From UBA11612 sp963976395 (GTDB lineage Bacteria; Pseudomonadota; Alphaproteobacteria; Rhodospirillales; Rhodospirillaceae), in NCBI GenBank assembly GCA_963976395.1, contig CAXBLG010000009.1:1-64000 (forward strand): a stretch of 64,000 bases of DNA, given 5' to 3'. Position numbers and translations under genes: made by a program. A model generated the notes under the pieces. The model was not told where the DNA came from. It did no database searches and saw only the letters and a program-made list of their open reading frames with translations. Shown here in pieces: positions 26,963-36,259 of the stretch (positions within the stretch are counted from its first letter, which is position 1; every line of letters starts with the position of its first letter).

Positions 26963-28420
26963 TTAAGACGCTACTTTCAGTCGCTGCGGCTCCTCGGCCG
27001 TCTGCGCCTGAAGGTGGCGGTGAATGCTGGCGGCAGCGTCGCGGCCGTCGCGAATGGCCCAGACCACGAGCGAAGCGCCCCGCACGATGTCACCAACCGC
27101 GAAAACTCCGTCCATAGTCGTCATGAGTGTGCGGAAATCTGTTTTCAAAGTGCCCCAACGTGTTACGCCAAGTGCCGGTTCATCGAACATGACGGGCAAG
27201 TCTTCCGGGTCGAAACCCAGCGCGGCTATAACCATGTCCGCAGGGACGACAAACTGTGAGCCTTCAATCTCTTCGGGTTTGGCGCGGCCGGAGATATCGG
27301 GTGTGCCAAGACGCATGCGAACGGCCCGCACACCGGTGGCATCGTTATCACTGTCGTGCAGGATGGCTTCGGGCGCAGACAGCCAAAGGAATTCAACGCC
27401 TTCTTCAACGGCATTGGCCACTTCCCGCTGCGATCCCGGCATGTTGTCGCGGTCGCGGCGATACAAACATTTTACGGACTTGGCGCCTTGGCGTATGGCC
27501 GTGCGCACGCAGTCCATGGCGGTGTCGCCTCCGCCGATAACTACGACATTCTTTCCGGCCGCATTTAAAAGACCGGTGTCGAAATCGGCGACTTTATCGC
27601 CCAGGTCTTTGCGGTTGGAGGCGGTGAGATAGGTCATCGCTGCGAGGACACCATTAGCGCCTGCGCCAGGACAGGCGAGTTCGCGGGCTTTGTAAACTCC
27701 GGTTGCCACCACAACGGCGTCGTGTTTCGCCCGCAGGTCGGCAAAGCTGATGTCTTTGCCGATTTCCACATTGCGATGAATGACGATTTTGGAGTCTTCA
27801 AGTAGCGTGACGCGGCGTTCGACAACCTCTTTCTCAAGCTTGAATCCGGGAATGCCGTAAATCATGAGGCCGCCCGCGCGGTCGTAGCGGTCGTATATCT
27901 CGACTTGATATCCGAGCTTGCGAAGTTCCTCCGCCGCGGCCATTCCGCCGGGGCCGGCGCCGATAACTCCTACCGAAGCGGTGAGTTCTTTCTCCGGTTT
28001 GACAGGCTTAACCCAGCCCTTCTCCCAGGCCATGTCGGTGATGTATTTTTCAACGGCGCCGATTGTTACGGTGCCGTGGGTCGATTGCTCCAGAACGCAA
28101 GAGCCTTCGCACAGGCGGTCCTGCGGGCAGATGCGGCCGCAGACCTCAGGCATGTTATTGGTCGCCGCCGACAGGGCATAAGCTTCCTCAAGCCGACCCT
28201 CAGCGGTGAGTTTCAGCCAGTCGGGTATGTTGTTTTGGACGGGGCAGTGGACCTGGCAAAAGGGAATCCCGCATTGCTCGCACCGCGAGGCTTGATCGCC
28301 AGCGTCTGCTTCGGCCCATTCCTCATAAATCTCGTTGAAGTCTTTACGCCGGGTGTCGCCAGCCCGTTTAGGGGGCATGGCCTGATCCAGGCGAACAAAC
28401 TGCAGCATCTTCCGTCTCAT
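26963..28420 (-). CDS. gltD: Glutamate synthase (NADPH) small subunit
   Basis: 485 residues from the ATG at 28420, which has an excellent GGGAGGAG ribosome binding site; the open frame upstream lacks one. N-terminal Cys clusters for two 4Fe-4S centres are visible (CEQCGIPFCQVHCP and CGRICPQDRLCEGSC). FAD (GAGPGGMAAAEELRKLGY) and NADPH (VIGGGDTAMDC) binding motifs follow. It passes electrons from NADPH to GltB. First gene of the gltDB operon. Confidence 0.97.
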   Translation of the reverse strand: MRRKMLQFVRLDQAMPPKRAGDTRRKDFNEIYEEWAEADAGDQASRCEQCGIPFCQVHCPVQNNIPDWLKLTAEGRLEEAYALSAATNNMPEVCGRICPQDRLCEGSCVLEQSTHGTVTIGAVEKYITDMAWEKGWVKPVKPEKELTASVGVIGAGPGGMAAAEELRKLGYQVEIYDRYDRAGGLMIYGIPGFKLEKEVVERRVTLLEDSKIVIHRNVEIGKDISFADLRAKHDAVVVATGVYKARELACPGAGANGVLAAMTYLTASNRKDLGDKVADFDTGLLNAAGKNVVVIGGGDTAMDCVRTAIRQGAKSVKCLYRRDRDNMPGSQREVANAVEEGVEFLWLSAPEAILHDSDNDATGVRAVRMRLGTPDISGRAKPEEIEGSQFVVPADMVIAALGFDPEDLPVMFDEPALGVTRWGTLKTDFRTLMTTMDGVFAVGDIVRGASLVVWAIRDGRDAAASIHRHLQAQTAEEPQRLKVAS

Positions 28421-28710
28421 ATGCGGGCTCCTCCCGTCGTTAATCCCATGATCCGCTCTCCCGGCGGTCAGGGTTGAATTTCGATAGCATCTGGTCGTGG
28501 TTCGCAGTACGCGCCGGCGACTCACTGCGAAGGTTCGGTTCCTTGGGCGAGTGTGGTGTCGCCGATTGGGACTTGCTCGGTACTAAGTGTGCTGGAGCGA
28601 TCTGACGTGATGCGGCGACCCTGATCCCTGTATCTGAGCGCTCAAGCTTTTTACTCGGCGGGAACTTATCAGCCTTGACCCATTGATATCTAGGGAAATC
28701 ATCAAATTAG

Positions 28711-28725
28711 GTCAGTATTACTGAC
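28711..28725. promoter_or_regulatory. 15-bp palindrome, possible operator
   Basis: GTCAGTA-T-TACTGAC, perfect dyad, followed by the -10-like sequence TATAAT. It lies about 165 bp before the UppP-like gene and about 290 bp before gltD. Confidence 0.45.
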
Positions 28726-28792
28726 TATAATAATTCAATACAATGATCGAAACAAAATGAAAGCGCGGTTTTTGACGGCGCATACCGCTATA

Positions 28793-28814
28793 TTAGTAAC
28801 CACATGGTTACTAA
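28793..28814. promoter_or_regulatory. 22-bp palindrome upstream of UppP-like gene
   Basis: Arms TTAGTAACC / GGTTACTAA around a four-base centre, 77 bp before the start codon. Spacing and arm length suit a dimeric winged-helix regulator; it could also fold as an RNA hairpin in the leader. Confidence 0.5.
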
Positions 28815-28890
28815 ATGTGGCGTCTCGGGACTCTAGAAGTCTTGATAGCCCTGCTGTATGATTTTTTAGGGCAAGGGGTGGACTGTTAAA

Positions 28891-29697
28891 GTGGCATTGG
28901 CACAAGATATTGTGTTGGCGATTCTTCAGGGAATTGCCGAAATCCTTCCGATAAGTTCCACCGCGCACGGCGCTCTCCTCGAGTCGGCCGTCGCTTGGTC
29001 TATGCCGACCCCTATATTTCATATGGCTGTTCGTACTGGCGTGCTCCTGGGGGTCACGGCCTATTTTTGGCAGGATATCTGGGCCATGGCGACCGGAGTG
29101 GCCAGGGTTCTCAAAGGCAAACGGGATGCGGATGCGCGGCTTGCCGGACAAATTTTGACGGCGACCGTTACGGTTTTGACCCTTGGGTTTTTAATTACGC
29201 GGTACGTTGAATTCGGTCCGCACTCCCTCGCGGCCATAGGCTGGGCCATGATTGTAGGCGCAGCTGTGCTGTTTGCATTCGATCACATGAGCATGACCGT
29301 CAAGCGGGTAGAGCACGCCACTTTTTTGGACGCGGCTCTCATTGGTGTCATGCAGGTCTTTGTTTTGGTTCCCGGAGTGGGGCGAGTGGTGTTGGCAATG
29401 ACGATGGCCCGGGTTCTTGGCTATGAGCGCACATCGGCCGCCCGGCTATCTCTGTTACTCGGAATTCCTGTGCTGGCCGCGCTAAACGTTCGCGATGCGT
29501 TTGAACTGGGTGTCCAGACCATCGAGGTGAGTAACGCTGATATATTGGGCGGTGTTCTCGGAATGGTGAGTGGGTTAATCGCCGTCACCGTTCTTATGGC
29601 ATGGCTGAGACGGTCCAGTTTCAAGCCGTTCGTCTTCTACCGTCTTGCTGTGGGTGGGGTAATCCTGGCGATAGCATACGGCTGGATCAGCTTATAG
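28891..29697 (+). CDS. UppP/BacA-like undecaprenyl-diphosphatase homologue
   Basis: 268 residues, polytopic, GTG start. The first family motif is intact (QGIAEILPISSTAHG, with Gln13, Glu17 and His26). The second, normally PGxSRSG, reads PGVGRVV here: Arg is kept and both Ser are lost. The family dephosphorylates undecaprenyl diphosphate for cell-envelope synthesis. It may be a divergent active enzyme or a paralogue with another lipid substrate. It nearly abuts the DsbA-fold gene downstream. Confidence 0.8.
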   Translation: MALAQDIVLAILQGIAEILPISSTAHGALLESAVAWSMPTPIFHMAVRTGVLLGVTAYFWQDIWAMATGVARVLKGKRDADARLAGQILTATVTVLTLGFLITRYVEFGPHSLAAIGWAMIVGAAVLFAFDHMSMTVKRVEHATFLDAALIGVMQVFVLVPGVGRVVLAMTMARVLGYERTSAARLSLLLGIPVLAALNVRDAFELGVQTIEVSNADILGGVLGMVSGLIAVTVLMAWLRRSSFKPFVFYRLAVGGVILAIAYGWISL

Positions 29698-29705
29698 GAG
29701 TTGGG

Positions 29706-30335
29706 GTGGTCCAGGACGTCCAATTTTTCTTAGGACTTGGTAGTCGTTATTCATATCTTGCCTCGACTCAAATTGCGGCTCTCGAAACTGAAACTGGCTG
29801 CTGTGTGCAATGGCTTCCGATTAAGAGCTACGAACTCATGCAGCGCCGCGGTCAGAATCCCTTTGTAACACGCAACGTTGCGGGCGACTGCGCGGGAGCC
29901 CTCGTGTCGGGCCAATACAGCGACCACTATAGGCAAGTGGATATTCGCCGCTGGGCGGATTTTTACGGCGTGTCGTATCAAGATCCGGTTGAACCCATAA
30001 TGGATGCCCAGCGCCGTACGCTTTATTGCGTTGCCGCCGAAATCCTGGGAAGGGCGGCCAGTTTTTGCCGTGCGATGTTCGAAGCGCTCTACATACAGGG
30101 TCTCGCAATTCGCGAAGACGACTGTCTCAAGATGGCGGCCGATAGCGGCGTTGATGCCGATAGGCTTCGTGATTTGGTGAATAGCGGAGATGCTGAGAAG
30201 CGACACGGCGAGATCATTGCCAGCGCCCTAGCCTTGAACGTCTTTGGGGTTCCCAGCTTCGCTGTAAACGGTGAGGTGTACTGGGGAAACGACCGAATCG
30301 TTCTACTGCGTGAGAAACTGAAATCTCTTGATTAA
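29706..30335 (+). CDS. DsbA-fold 2-hydroxychromene-2-carboxylate isomerase-like protein
   Basis: 209 residues from GTG 29706, with AGGAG six bases upstream; the open frame further upstream overlaps the UppP-like gene. The N-terminus FFLGLGSRYSYLA and C-terminal GVPSFAVNGEVYWGNDR match the kappa-class GST/HCCA isomerase family, which lacks the DsbA CxxC and uses glutathione. In the absence of aromatic-degradation neighbours the substrate is open. It overlaps the convergent NDUFA9-like gene by four bases. Confidence 0.82.
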   Translation: MVQDVQFFLGLGSRYSYLASTQIAALETETGCCVQWLPIKSYELMQRRGQNPFVTRNVAGDCAGALVSGQYSDHYRQVDIRRWADFYGVSYQDPVEPIMDAQRRTLYCVAAEILGRAASFCRAMFEALYIQGLAIREDDCLKMAADSGVDADRLRDLVNSGDAEKRHGEIIASALALNVFGVPSFAVNGEVYWGNDRIVLLREKLKSLD

Positions 30336-31333
30336 TGCCCCTTGCGAGGCGTCATACGCAATCGCTTGGTTTGCTGAAGAGGACGGTAGCGTTTCAGATA
30401 GGTAGGAATAATAGCTTCGGCTGCTGTTGGCGGGATGCCGAAAGCCTCGAGTCCAGGGAATTTGCCGCTGCAAACACTGCCGATTTTTAATTGCTTAACC
30501 TGATCAGGGGTGAGCAGGGGTTTTGGCAAAAACTGAAGAACGAGAGCCATCATTGACGCGATGAAATACGGAACGCCAATGATCCAGCGCTTACGTTGGG
30601 CCTCATTATTCACCATGGTGATAACTTCGCGCATGTCATAGACGCGCGGCCCTGCCAGCTCGTAAGTTTTGCCGGTATGGGAGTCTCCTGACACGGCCCG
30701 TGAAATCGCGGTAACGACATCTCCGACATACACCGGCTGAAATTTCGGCCCGCCACCGCCCTCGGCATGCGGAACTGTGTTTGTGAAAAACGGCACGATC
30801 GGAAAAACCTGAACCATCCAACCGAAAAGATTGAAGAAGCCGTCCTCTGCGCCAAAAACAACGCTCGGTCGTAAAATTGTTGCACCCGGAAACGCGTTTT
30901 TCACCGCTGATTCTCCAGCGGCTTTACTCTGTGCGTATTTTGAAGGTGATGCGCTGTCGGCGCCGAGCGCGGAGATCTGGACGAGGTGTTTTACGCCGGC
31001 CTTTGCGGCGGCCTTTGCGATATTCTCGGCCCCATTAATGTGGGTTGCTTGAAACGAACGCTTGCCGCTCTGATAAAGTATGCCCACCAGATTGACGACC
31101 GCGTCGGCGCCCTGAACGGCGGCTGTCACGTTTTGCTCATTGGTAATTGAGGCGGGCACCAAAGAAATCTGTCCCACCCGCCCGGCAACCTTCAGAAAGG
31201 CCGCTTTCTGGGTGTCCCGCACAACCACGCGCACGCGCCAGCCTTGCTCTGCCATACGGCGCACCAAGTGGCGCCCGATGAATCCTGAGCCGCCGAAGAT
31301 CGTTATCAATTTTTCCGATTGTTCAGTCATCAA
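30332..31333 (-). CDS. NDUFA9-like NAD(P)-binding protein
   Basis: 333 residues (ATG 31333 or 31330). Extended/atypical short-chain dehydrogenase with the Rossmann motif FGGSGFIGRHLVRRMAEQGWRV (shown in part), VNLVGIL and a YAQSKAAGE active-site-like segment (Tyr-x3-Lys). This pattern is that of the complex I NDUFA9 subfamily common in alphaproteobacteria. The C-terminal part (FGIPPTAAEAIIPTYLKRYRP) is also typical. It may bind NADPH as an accessory of complex I or act on a quinone or lipid; the nuo genes are not in the window. Confidence 0.85.
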   Translation of the reverse strand: MMTEQSEKLITIFGGSGFIGRHLVRRMAEQGWRVRVVVRDTQKAAFLKVAGRVGQISLVPASITNEQNVTAAVQGADAVVNLVGILYQSGKRSFQATHINGAENIAKAAAKAGVKHLVQISALGADSASPSKYAQSKAAGESAVKNAFPGATILRPSVVFGAEDGFFNLFGWMVQVFPIVPFFTNTVPHAEGGGGPKFQPVYVGDVVTAISRAVSGDSHTGKTYELAGPRVYDMREVITMVNNEAQRKRWIIGVPYFIASMMALVLQFLPKPLLTPDQVKQLKIGSVCSGKFPGLEAFGIPPTAAEAIIPTYLKRYRPLQQTKRLRMTPRKGH

Positions 31334-31624
31334 TCACGTATCCGTTCTAGCCAACAAGTCTCTGTCTTTCAGTGGCATAGAACCTGTTGACTGGCAATAT
31401 ACCAGGGACAGGCCAGTGTGCCGGGGTGCGGCTGTCGCCGGTGGGGCTGACCCTGCAAAGCCTTGCCGGGCCTCGCATTGACAACCCCAGCGGAGCGCTG
31501 TATCCGTCTCGCCCTGTTCATGGGGCACACCGCCTTGATTTATGCGGGGCCATGATCAAAGTTTAGTGCCTAAGTGCATCGGTTCGCGGTTTTGACCCGG
31601 ATCAGTGTCGCCGGGGTACCGAGC

Positions 31625-31711
<87 letters not shown>

Positions 31712-31792
31712 CCTTTTCGCTTTTAGGCTCGCGATGTCGGCGGGCCTCGTCATAGGGGCCACTCTATTGATGAAGCATGTTAGGGCTGTAAT

Positions 31793-32404
31793 TTGACCAA
31801 TCATTTGCATCGTGGGGATCTCCCCGCCGGCGTTACCTTCAAAGACAGTATCGCCGTCGATACGGAGACCATGGGCTTGCGGTTACACCGGGACCGCTTG
31901 TGCGTCGTACAGCTTTCAGCCGGTGATGGTGATGCTCACCTTGTTCAGATCATTCCAGGCACGCCGGCTTCAAACCTCGCAGAAGTGTTATCTGATCCGA
32001 AGATTGAGAAAATCTTTCACTTTGCGCGGTTCGATCTTGCGATGATCCAGAAGCACTTGGGCGTTAAATGCATGCCGGTATATTGCACCCGTACGGCCTC
32101 GCGCCTTGTACGCACAAACTCTGATAAGCACGGTCTAAAAGACTTGTGCAGGGATCTCATCGGCGTGGAAGTCTCTAAACAGCAGCAATCATCTGACTGG
32201 GCGGCGGAGACTCTGACACAAGAACAGATCGACTATGCTGCGTCCGATGTTCTTTATCTGCACCGCCTGAAGATCGCCCTGGAACGTCTTCTAGAACGCG
32301 AAGGTCGCAAGGATCTAGCCGACGCCTGTTTCAAGTTTTTGCCCGATCGGGCGGCGTTGGATTTGGCCGGATGGGCCGACGAAGATATCTTCGCCCATTC
32401 GTAG
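31793..32404 (+). CDS. Ribonuclease D-like 3'-5' exonuclease, short form
   Basis: 203 residues, TTG start with AGGG upstream. The DEDD-y exonuclease motifs are present: AVDTETMG (Asp, Glu), FHFARFDL (Asp) and YAASDVLYL (Tyr, Asp). There is no HRDC domain, so it is the short alphaproteobacterial type and about half the length of E. coli RNase D. It lies 80 bp downstream of tRNA-Leu. Likely role: trimming of RNA 3' ends, perhaps tRNA. Confidence 0.9.
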   Translation: MTNHLHRGDLPAGVTFKDSIAVDTETMGLRLHRDRLCVVQLSAGDGDAHLVQIIPGTPASNLAEVLSDPKIEKIFHFARFDLAMIQKHLGVKCMPVYCTRTASRLVRTNSDKHGLKDLCRDLIGVEVSKQQQSSDWAAETLTQEQIDYAASDVLYLHRLKIALERLLEREGRKDLADACFKFLPDRAALDLAGWADEDIFAHS

Positions 32405-32694
32405 AGTCGTCCCGAAATCCATCGCGATCTTTAACTATTTGCAATTTATAAATAAATTACCGATATAGGCTGCTCGGACCGGTGGGGTGTGTTGACCCTC
32501 TTTAGGCCAAAAGCAATACTTTGCAGGTATTTTTAGTGCGCCTGCGAGGTATAGGCCTCAAATGGCAAACGCCCCATATTCCGGGTTATGTGGAGGGCAG
32601 CCTTTAACAACAGCGTATTACGCCCCACATGGATGATACACTTCGATGCTGCCGCAACGGGTCGATCTGAACGCGGTGATAGGCAATACAGACA
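32405..32694. other. 290-bp gap before kdsD
   Basis: No gene is supported; the left part is AT-rich and may hold the promoter of the kdsD-lpt-rpoN group. No clear ribosome binding site precedes the kdsD ATG. Confidence 0.4.
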
Positions 32695-33714
32695 ATGACT
32701 ATTTCGACGCCCACCTCGATGACTGCGACCAGGAAGGCCCCGCCGGTGAACTCTCAAAAAGACTCTGCAGACCGGTCCGCTGCGCGCCGTGTCCTTGATC
32801 ATGCTAAGCAAGGGCTTGATGCCTTGTCGGCGGGTCTTGATGACGGCTTTATTAAAAGCCTTGATATTCTGTCGGGGGTCGAAGGCCGTGTGATTGTCTC
32901 CGGAATGGGCAAAAGCGGCCATGTCGGCGGTAAAATCGCCGCTACTTTGGCCTCAACCGGCACTCCTGCGTTTTTTGTTCATGCCGCCGAAGCAAGTCAT
33001 GGCGATCTCGGGATGATTGCGACTGGCGATGCTGTACTGGCGATTTCCAATTCCGGTGAAACACCTGAATTGGCTGACCTAATTTCTTACACCCGCAGGT
33101 TTGGCATTCCTCTTGTGGCTATAACTGGACGCGCTGGTTCAAGTTTGGCCACGGCTGCAGATGCGGTGCTTCTCCTGCCGGCGGTCGGCGAGTCCTGTCC
33201 GTTGGGCTTAGCCCCAACCACATCGACCACGATGATGATCGCCCTCGGCGATGCGGTTGCGGTTGCGCTTTTAGAGCGCCGGGGGTTTACCGCTGACGAC
33301 TTCAAGGTATTCCACCCCGGAGGCCAGTTGGGCCGTAAGCTTTATAAGGTGGATGATCTGATGCATGTGGGAGATGAACTCCCGCTGGTGGCGACGGATA
33401 CCCCTATGGGCGAGGTCGTAATCGTCATGACTAAGAAAACCTTTGGCGTTGCGGGCGTGGTGGGCGCGGATAACCAATTGATCGGAATTGTTACCGACGG
33501 TGATTTGCGCCGCCATATTTCCAACGGCTTATTCGATATGAAAGCCGGCGATGTCATGACCAAGGCACCAAAGACAACAGGCCGGTCGATATTGGCGGCA
33601 GAGGCTTTGCGCCGAATGAACGAATGGAAAGTCACGAGCGTTTTTGTTGTCGAAAACGGCGAACCCGTGGGCATTCTGAGAATGCATGATGTTCTGCGCG
33701 CTGGTGCGGTCTGA
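32695..33714 (+). CDS. kdsD: Arabinose-5-phosphate isomerase
   Basis: 339 residues. Converts ribulose-5-phosphate to arabinose-5-phosphate for KDO, a core sugar of lipopolysaccharide. An SIS domain (about residues 45-175; SGMGKSGHVGGKIAATLAST region, SNSGETPE) is followed by HPGGQLGRKL and a CBS pair (about 210-335). The first 25 residues are polar and weakly conserved, so a later start is possible. Its TGA overlaps the lptC ATG. Confidence 0.94.
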   Translation: MTISTPTSMTATRKAPPVNSQKDSADRSAARRVLDHAKQGLDALSAGLDDGFIKSLDILSGVEGRVIVSGMGKSGHVGGKIAATLASTGTPAFFVHAAEASHGDLGMIATGDAVLAISNSGETPELADLISYTRRFGIPLVAITGRAGSSLATAADAVLLLPAVGESCPLGLAPTTSTTMMIALGDAVAVALLERRGFTADDFKVFHPGGQLGRKLYKVDDLMHVGDELPLVATDTPMGEVVIVMTKKTFGVAGVVGADNQLIGIVTDGDLRRHISNGLFDMKAGDVMTKAPKTTGRSILAAEALRRMNEWKVTSVFVVENGEPVGILRMHDVLRAGAV

Positions 33715-34490
33715 TGGCGGAGATCTCCGGATCCGGTGTTTTGGCGGAAGGTGCTTCGCCCGCTAAGAGTTCCATGCCGTCCGATGGTCGAAGAACAGCG
33801 TTATGGCAGCCGCGCCATACATCTGTTGCGCGGTCGGTAGCTCAGTACAGTCGGTTTGTCGGTATTATGAAGATTCTGCTCCCGTCGGCAGCGGGCTTTC
33901 TTCTTTTGCTTATTGTGGTGCTGCCGCAGTTTCGTCAGCAAGATGATCGGTTTCGTATCGGTATGAATCTCATTGAAGAATCAGCCACCGATACATTGAA
34001 TATGACGAACGCGCGGTACTACGGTACGGATGATAAAGGCCAGCCGTATTCCGTTACGGCGGCAAATGTTCGTGAGCGGCCCAACGACGATCCCGCCGTG
34101 GATCTGACGGCTCCGCAGGCCGACATCAGTCTGACCGACGGATCGTGGCTTTCTATTTCCGCACATACCGGTGTTTACAATCGCGATGAGCAGTTGCTGA
34201 ATTTGGACGGCAATGTGTCTTTGTATCAGGACCAGGGAAATGAGTTTCACACCGGCTCTGCGCGTGTTGATCTCGATAAGGGCGAAGCGGTTGGAAATGA
34301 CGCCGTGAATAGCCATGGGCCATTTGGGTCCTTAGAGGCTGCAGGCTTCACCATGTCCGAAACGGGAAAAGTAGTATATTTCGTGGGCCCGGCGCATCTT
34401 GTCCTTAACGGAGGGCAGGTGGCCGGGGCAGATAGGTCCACAACATTAAATGGCTCTGCCGCAGGTCAGCAGTCAGGAGCAGCTCAGTGA
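33714..34490 (+). CDS. lptC: LPS export protein LptC
   Basis: 258 residues. A cytoplasmic N-terminus of about 55 residues is followed by one membrane segment (FVGIMKILLPSAAGFLLLLI region), then a periplasmic beta-jellyroll. NARYYGTDDKGQPYSVTA and LDGNVSLYQDQGNEFHTG are typical of LptC. It bridges the LptBFG extractor to LptA. The gene overlaps both neighbours by one to four bases, indicating tight coupling with kdsD and lptA. Confidence 0.9.
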   Translation: MAEISGSGVLAEGASPAKSSMPSDGRRTALWQPRHTSVARSVAQYSRFVGIMKILLPSAAGFLLLLIVVLPQFRQQDDRFRIGMNLIEESATDTLNMTNARYYGTDDKGQPYSVTAANVRERPNDDPAVDLTAPQADISLTDGSWLSISAHTGVYNRDEQLLNLDGNVSLYQDQGNEFHTGSARVDLDKGEAVGNDAVNSHGPFGSLEAAGFTMSETGKVVYFVGPAHLVLNGGQVAGADRSTTLNGSAAGQQSGAAQ

Positions 34491-35428
34491 GAAGTTTGCA
34501 GGTGATAGTGCCTTCGGATATGAGACGCCGAATTTTGGCGGTAGGCTCAATCGCGGTTTTAGTCGTCATGAGTCAGGCTGCGCTTGCGCAGTCGCTAGTG
34601 TTCGATGCAAAAAATTCCGACCAGCCTATCGAAGTCAATGCTGAGAACGGTATCGAGTGGCAGCAGGAAAATCGTCGTTTCATAGCGCGCGGCAATGCGG
34701 TCGCCGTGCAAGGGGATGTCAGCGTTGCGGGCGACGAATTGATGGCTGATTACCGCACACTGGCCGATGGAAGTAACGAGTTGTATCGCGTTTTCGCAGC
34801 GGGCAATGTCACCATGAAGTCCGCCGAGGAAACCGCGACGGGCGATGCGGCTGTCTATGACTTCGACAAAGCTGTGCTCGTTCTTGAGGGTGACCAAGTC
34901 AAGTTAGAGACGGGTGATGGATCTGTTATGGCGCGGCGGGCCTTGCAGTACTGGTCAAATGAGCGTGTGGCGGTGGCTGAAGGGGCCGCTATGGCTGAAG
35001 ATGCCGAAAAGCGCCGGTTATATGCCGATAAGCTGATAGCCTTTTTCAGACAGCCTGAGGCGGGCGCTCCGGTGAAGGGCGCTGGCCGTGATCGCGCAGA
35101 TATTGTTTTTATGCAGGCCTTTGGCAATGTCCGCATGGAGACCGAGAAAGAAACGGTTCTCGGTAATCGCGGCAGCTACAATATTGATAGCGGTATCGCG
35201 ACCCTTGATGGATCGGTTAAGATTACCCAAAACAACAACCAGCTTGGTGGCGGTTTCGCGGTTATGAATGTAAAAGGCGGCACCAGTCGTCTTTTCGGCA
35301 GCGCTGCTGAAGCTGGAATGCAAAGTCCCAGGGAAAACGCACGGGTTAAAGCTCTCATTGCGCCGAGCACGGAGCCGATGGCTGAAACCGCTGCGGGGGC
35401 GAGTTCCACGCCAGCAGCCCAAGATTAG
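34487..35428 (+). CDS. lptA: LPS transport periplasmic protein LptA
   Basis: 313 residues from GTG 34487; a start at the internal Met12 would also give a signal peptide (ends near ALAQS). The OstA/LptA region begins near IEVNAENGIEWQQENRRF and contains ARGNAVAVQGDV and RLYADKLIAFF. It is longer than E. coli LptA, with an extra C-terminal Ala/Glu/Pro-rich tail of about 45 residues. It forms the periplasmic bridge for LPS. It sits between lptC and lptB. Confidence 0.92.
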   Translation: MRSLQVIVPSDMRRRILAVGSIAVLVVMSQAALAQSLVFDAKNSDQPIEVNAENGIEWQQENRRFIARGNAVAVQGDVSVAGDELMADYRTLADGSNELYRVFAAGNVTMKSAEETATGDAAVYDFDKAVLVLEGDQVKLETGDGSVMARRALQYWSNERVAVAEGAAMAEDAEKRRLYADKLIAFFRQPEAGAPVKGAGRDRADIVFMQAFGNVRMETEKETVLGNRGSYNIDSGIATLDGSVKITQNNNQLGGGFAVMNVKGGTSRLFGSAAEAGMQSPRENARVKALIAPSTEPMAETAAGASSTPAAQD

Positions 35429-35449
35429 CGGCCTACAGAAGGGGCAGGG

Positions 35450-36238
35450 ATGGCGCCTGATACATTAGACAAATCGAAAAACTCTGAAGATGCGGTCGGC
35501 ACCGAAGCTGTTCCGCGCACGGGTCTCGCGGTGCGTGGTCTCGGAAAGACCTTTAAGAGCAGGCCGGTCCTACGCGACGTAAATCTTGCGGTTCAACGCG
35601 GCGAAGCTGTGGGTCTGCTGGGCCCTAATGGTGCTGGTAAAACCACATCATTTTACTGTGTGACAGGCCTCATTAGCCCTGATCGCGGCAGAATTTACCT
35701 GGACGGCGAAGACATCACCGCATTGCCGATGTATCGCCGCGCACGCCTGGGTATTGGTTATTTGCCGCAAGAGGCGTCAATCTTTCGCGGTATGACGGTT
35801 GAAGGTAATATCCGCGCTGTCGCGGAAATTGTCGAAGCGGAAAAAGCGAAGCAGGATGAGCTCGTAGATGCGCTTTTGCATGAGTTCTCAATTGATCACC
35901 TGCGCAAGTCGCCGGCGTTGGCGCTGTCGGGCGGTGAGCGCCGTCGCTGCGAAATTGCGCGCGCCTTGGCCTCTCGGCCAAGTTTTATTCTTCTCGACGA
36001 ACCGCTGGCGGGGATTGATCCCATCGCCGTCGGTGAAATTCGAGAGATGGTATCGCATCTTAAAGACCGAGGTTTGGGTGTGCTGATCACCGACCACAAT
36101 GTGCGCGAGACACTCGATATTATTGACCGTGCTTACATTTTGCACGAGGGCACCGTGCTCATGGAGGGTCGGCCTTCAGAGATTGTTGCTCACGAAGGTG
36201 TGCGCCGTGTGTATTTGGGAGAGCGGTTTAGTCTGTAA
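35450..36238 (+). CDS. lptB: LPS export ABC transporter ATP-binding protein LptB
   Basis: 262 residues. Walker A GPNGAGKTT, signature LSGGERRR, Walker B FILLDEPLAGIDP and the switch His in LITDHNVRETL mark LptB. An N-terminal extension of about 25 residues is present. It powers extraction of LPS with LptF and LptG, whose only candidates in this window lie at 50.7-53.0 kb. The rpoN gene starts 21 bp downstream. Confidence 0.96.
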   Translation: MAPDTLDKSKNSEDAVGTEAVPRTGLAVRGLGKTFKSRPVLRDVNLAVQRGEAVGLLGPNGAGKTTSFYCVTGLISPDRGRIYLDGEDITALPMYRRARLGIGYLPQEASIFRGMTVEGNIRAVAEIVEAEKAKQDELVDALLHEFSIDHLRKSPALALSGGERRRCEIARALASRPSFILLDEPLAGIDPIAVGEIREMVSHLKDRGLGVLITDHNVRETLDIIDRAYILHEGTVLMEGRPSEIVAHEGVRRVYLGERFSL

Positions 36239-36259
36239 TGACATGGTAAACGAATAGCC

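Larger units (their letters stand above)
28421..28890. other. 470-bp divergent intergenic region with two palindromes
   Basis: No gene is supported. It must contain the gltD promoter and that of the UppP-like gene. Two perfect palindromes (28711-28725 and 28793-28814) lie in its AT-rich right half. Confidence 0.5.

Noticed and set aside
28735..29151. Minus-strand ORF over the UppP-like start
   Set aside because: Composition is unlike a protein and it overlaps a well-supported membrane protein gene and the palindromic region.
32533..32922. Minus-strand ORF over the kdsD start
   Set aside because: Overlaps the real kdsD coding region and shows no motif.
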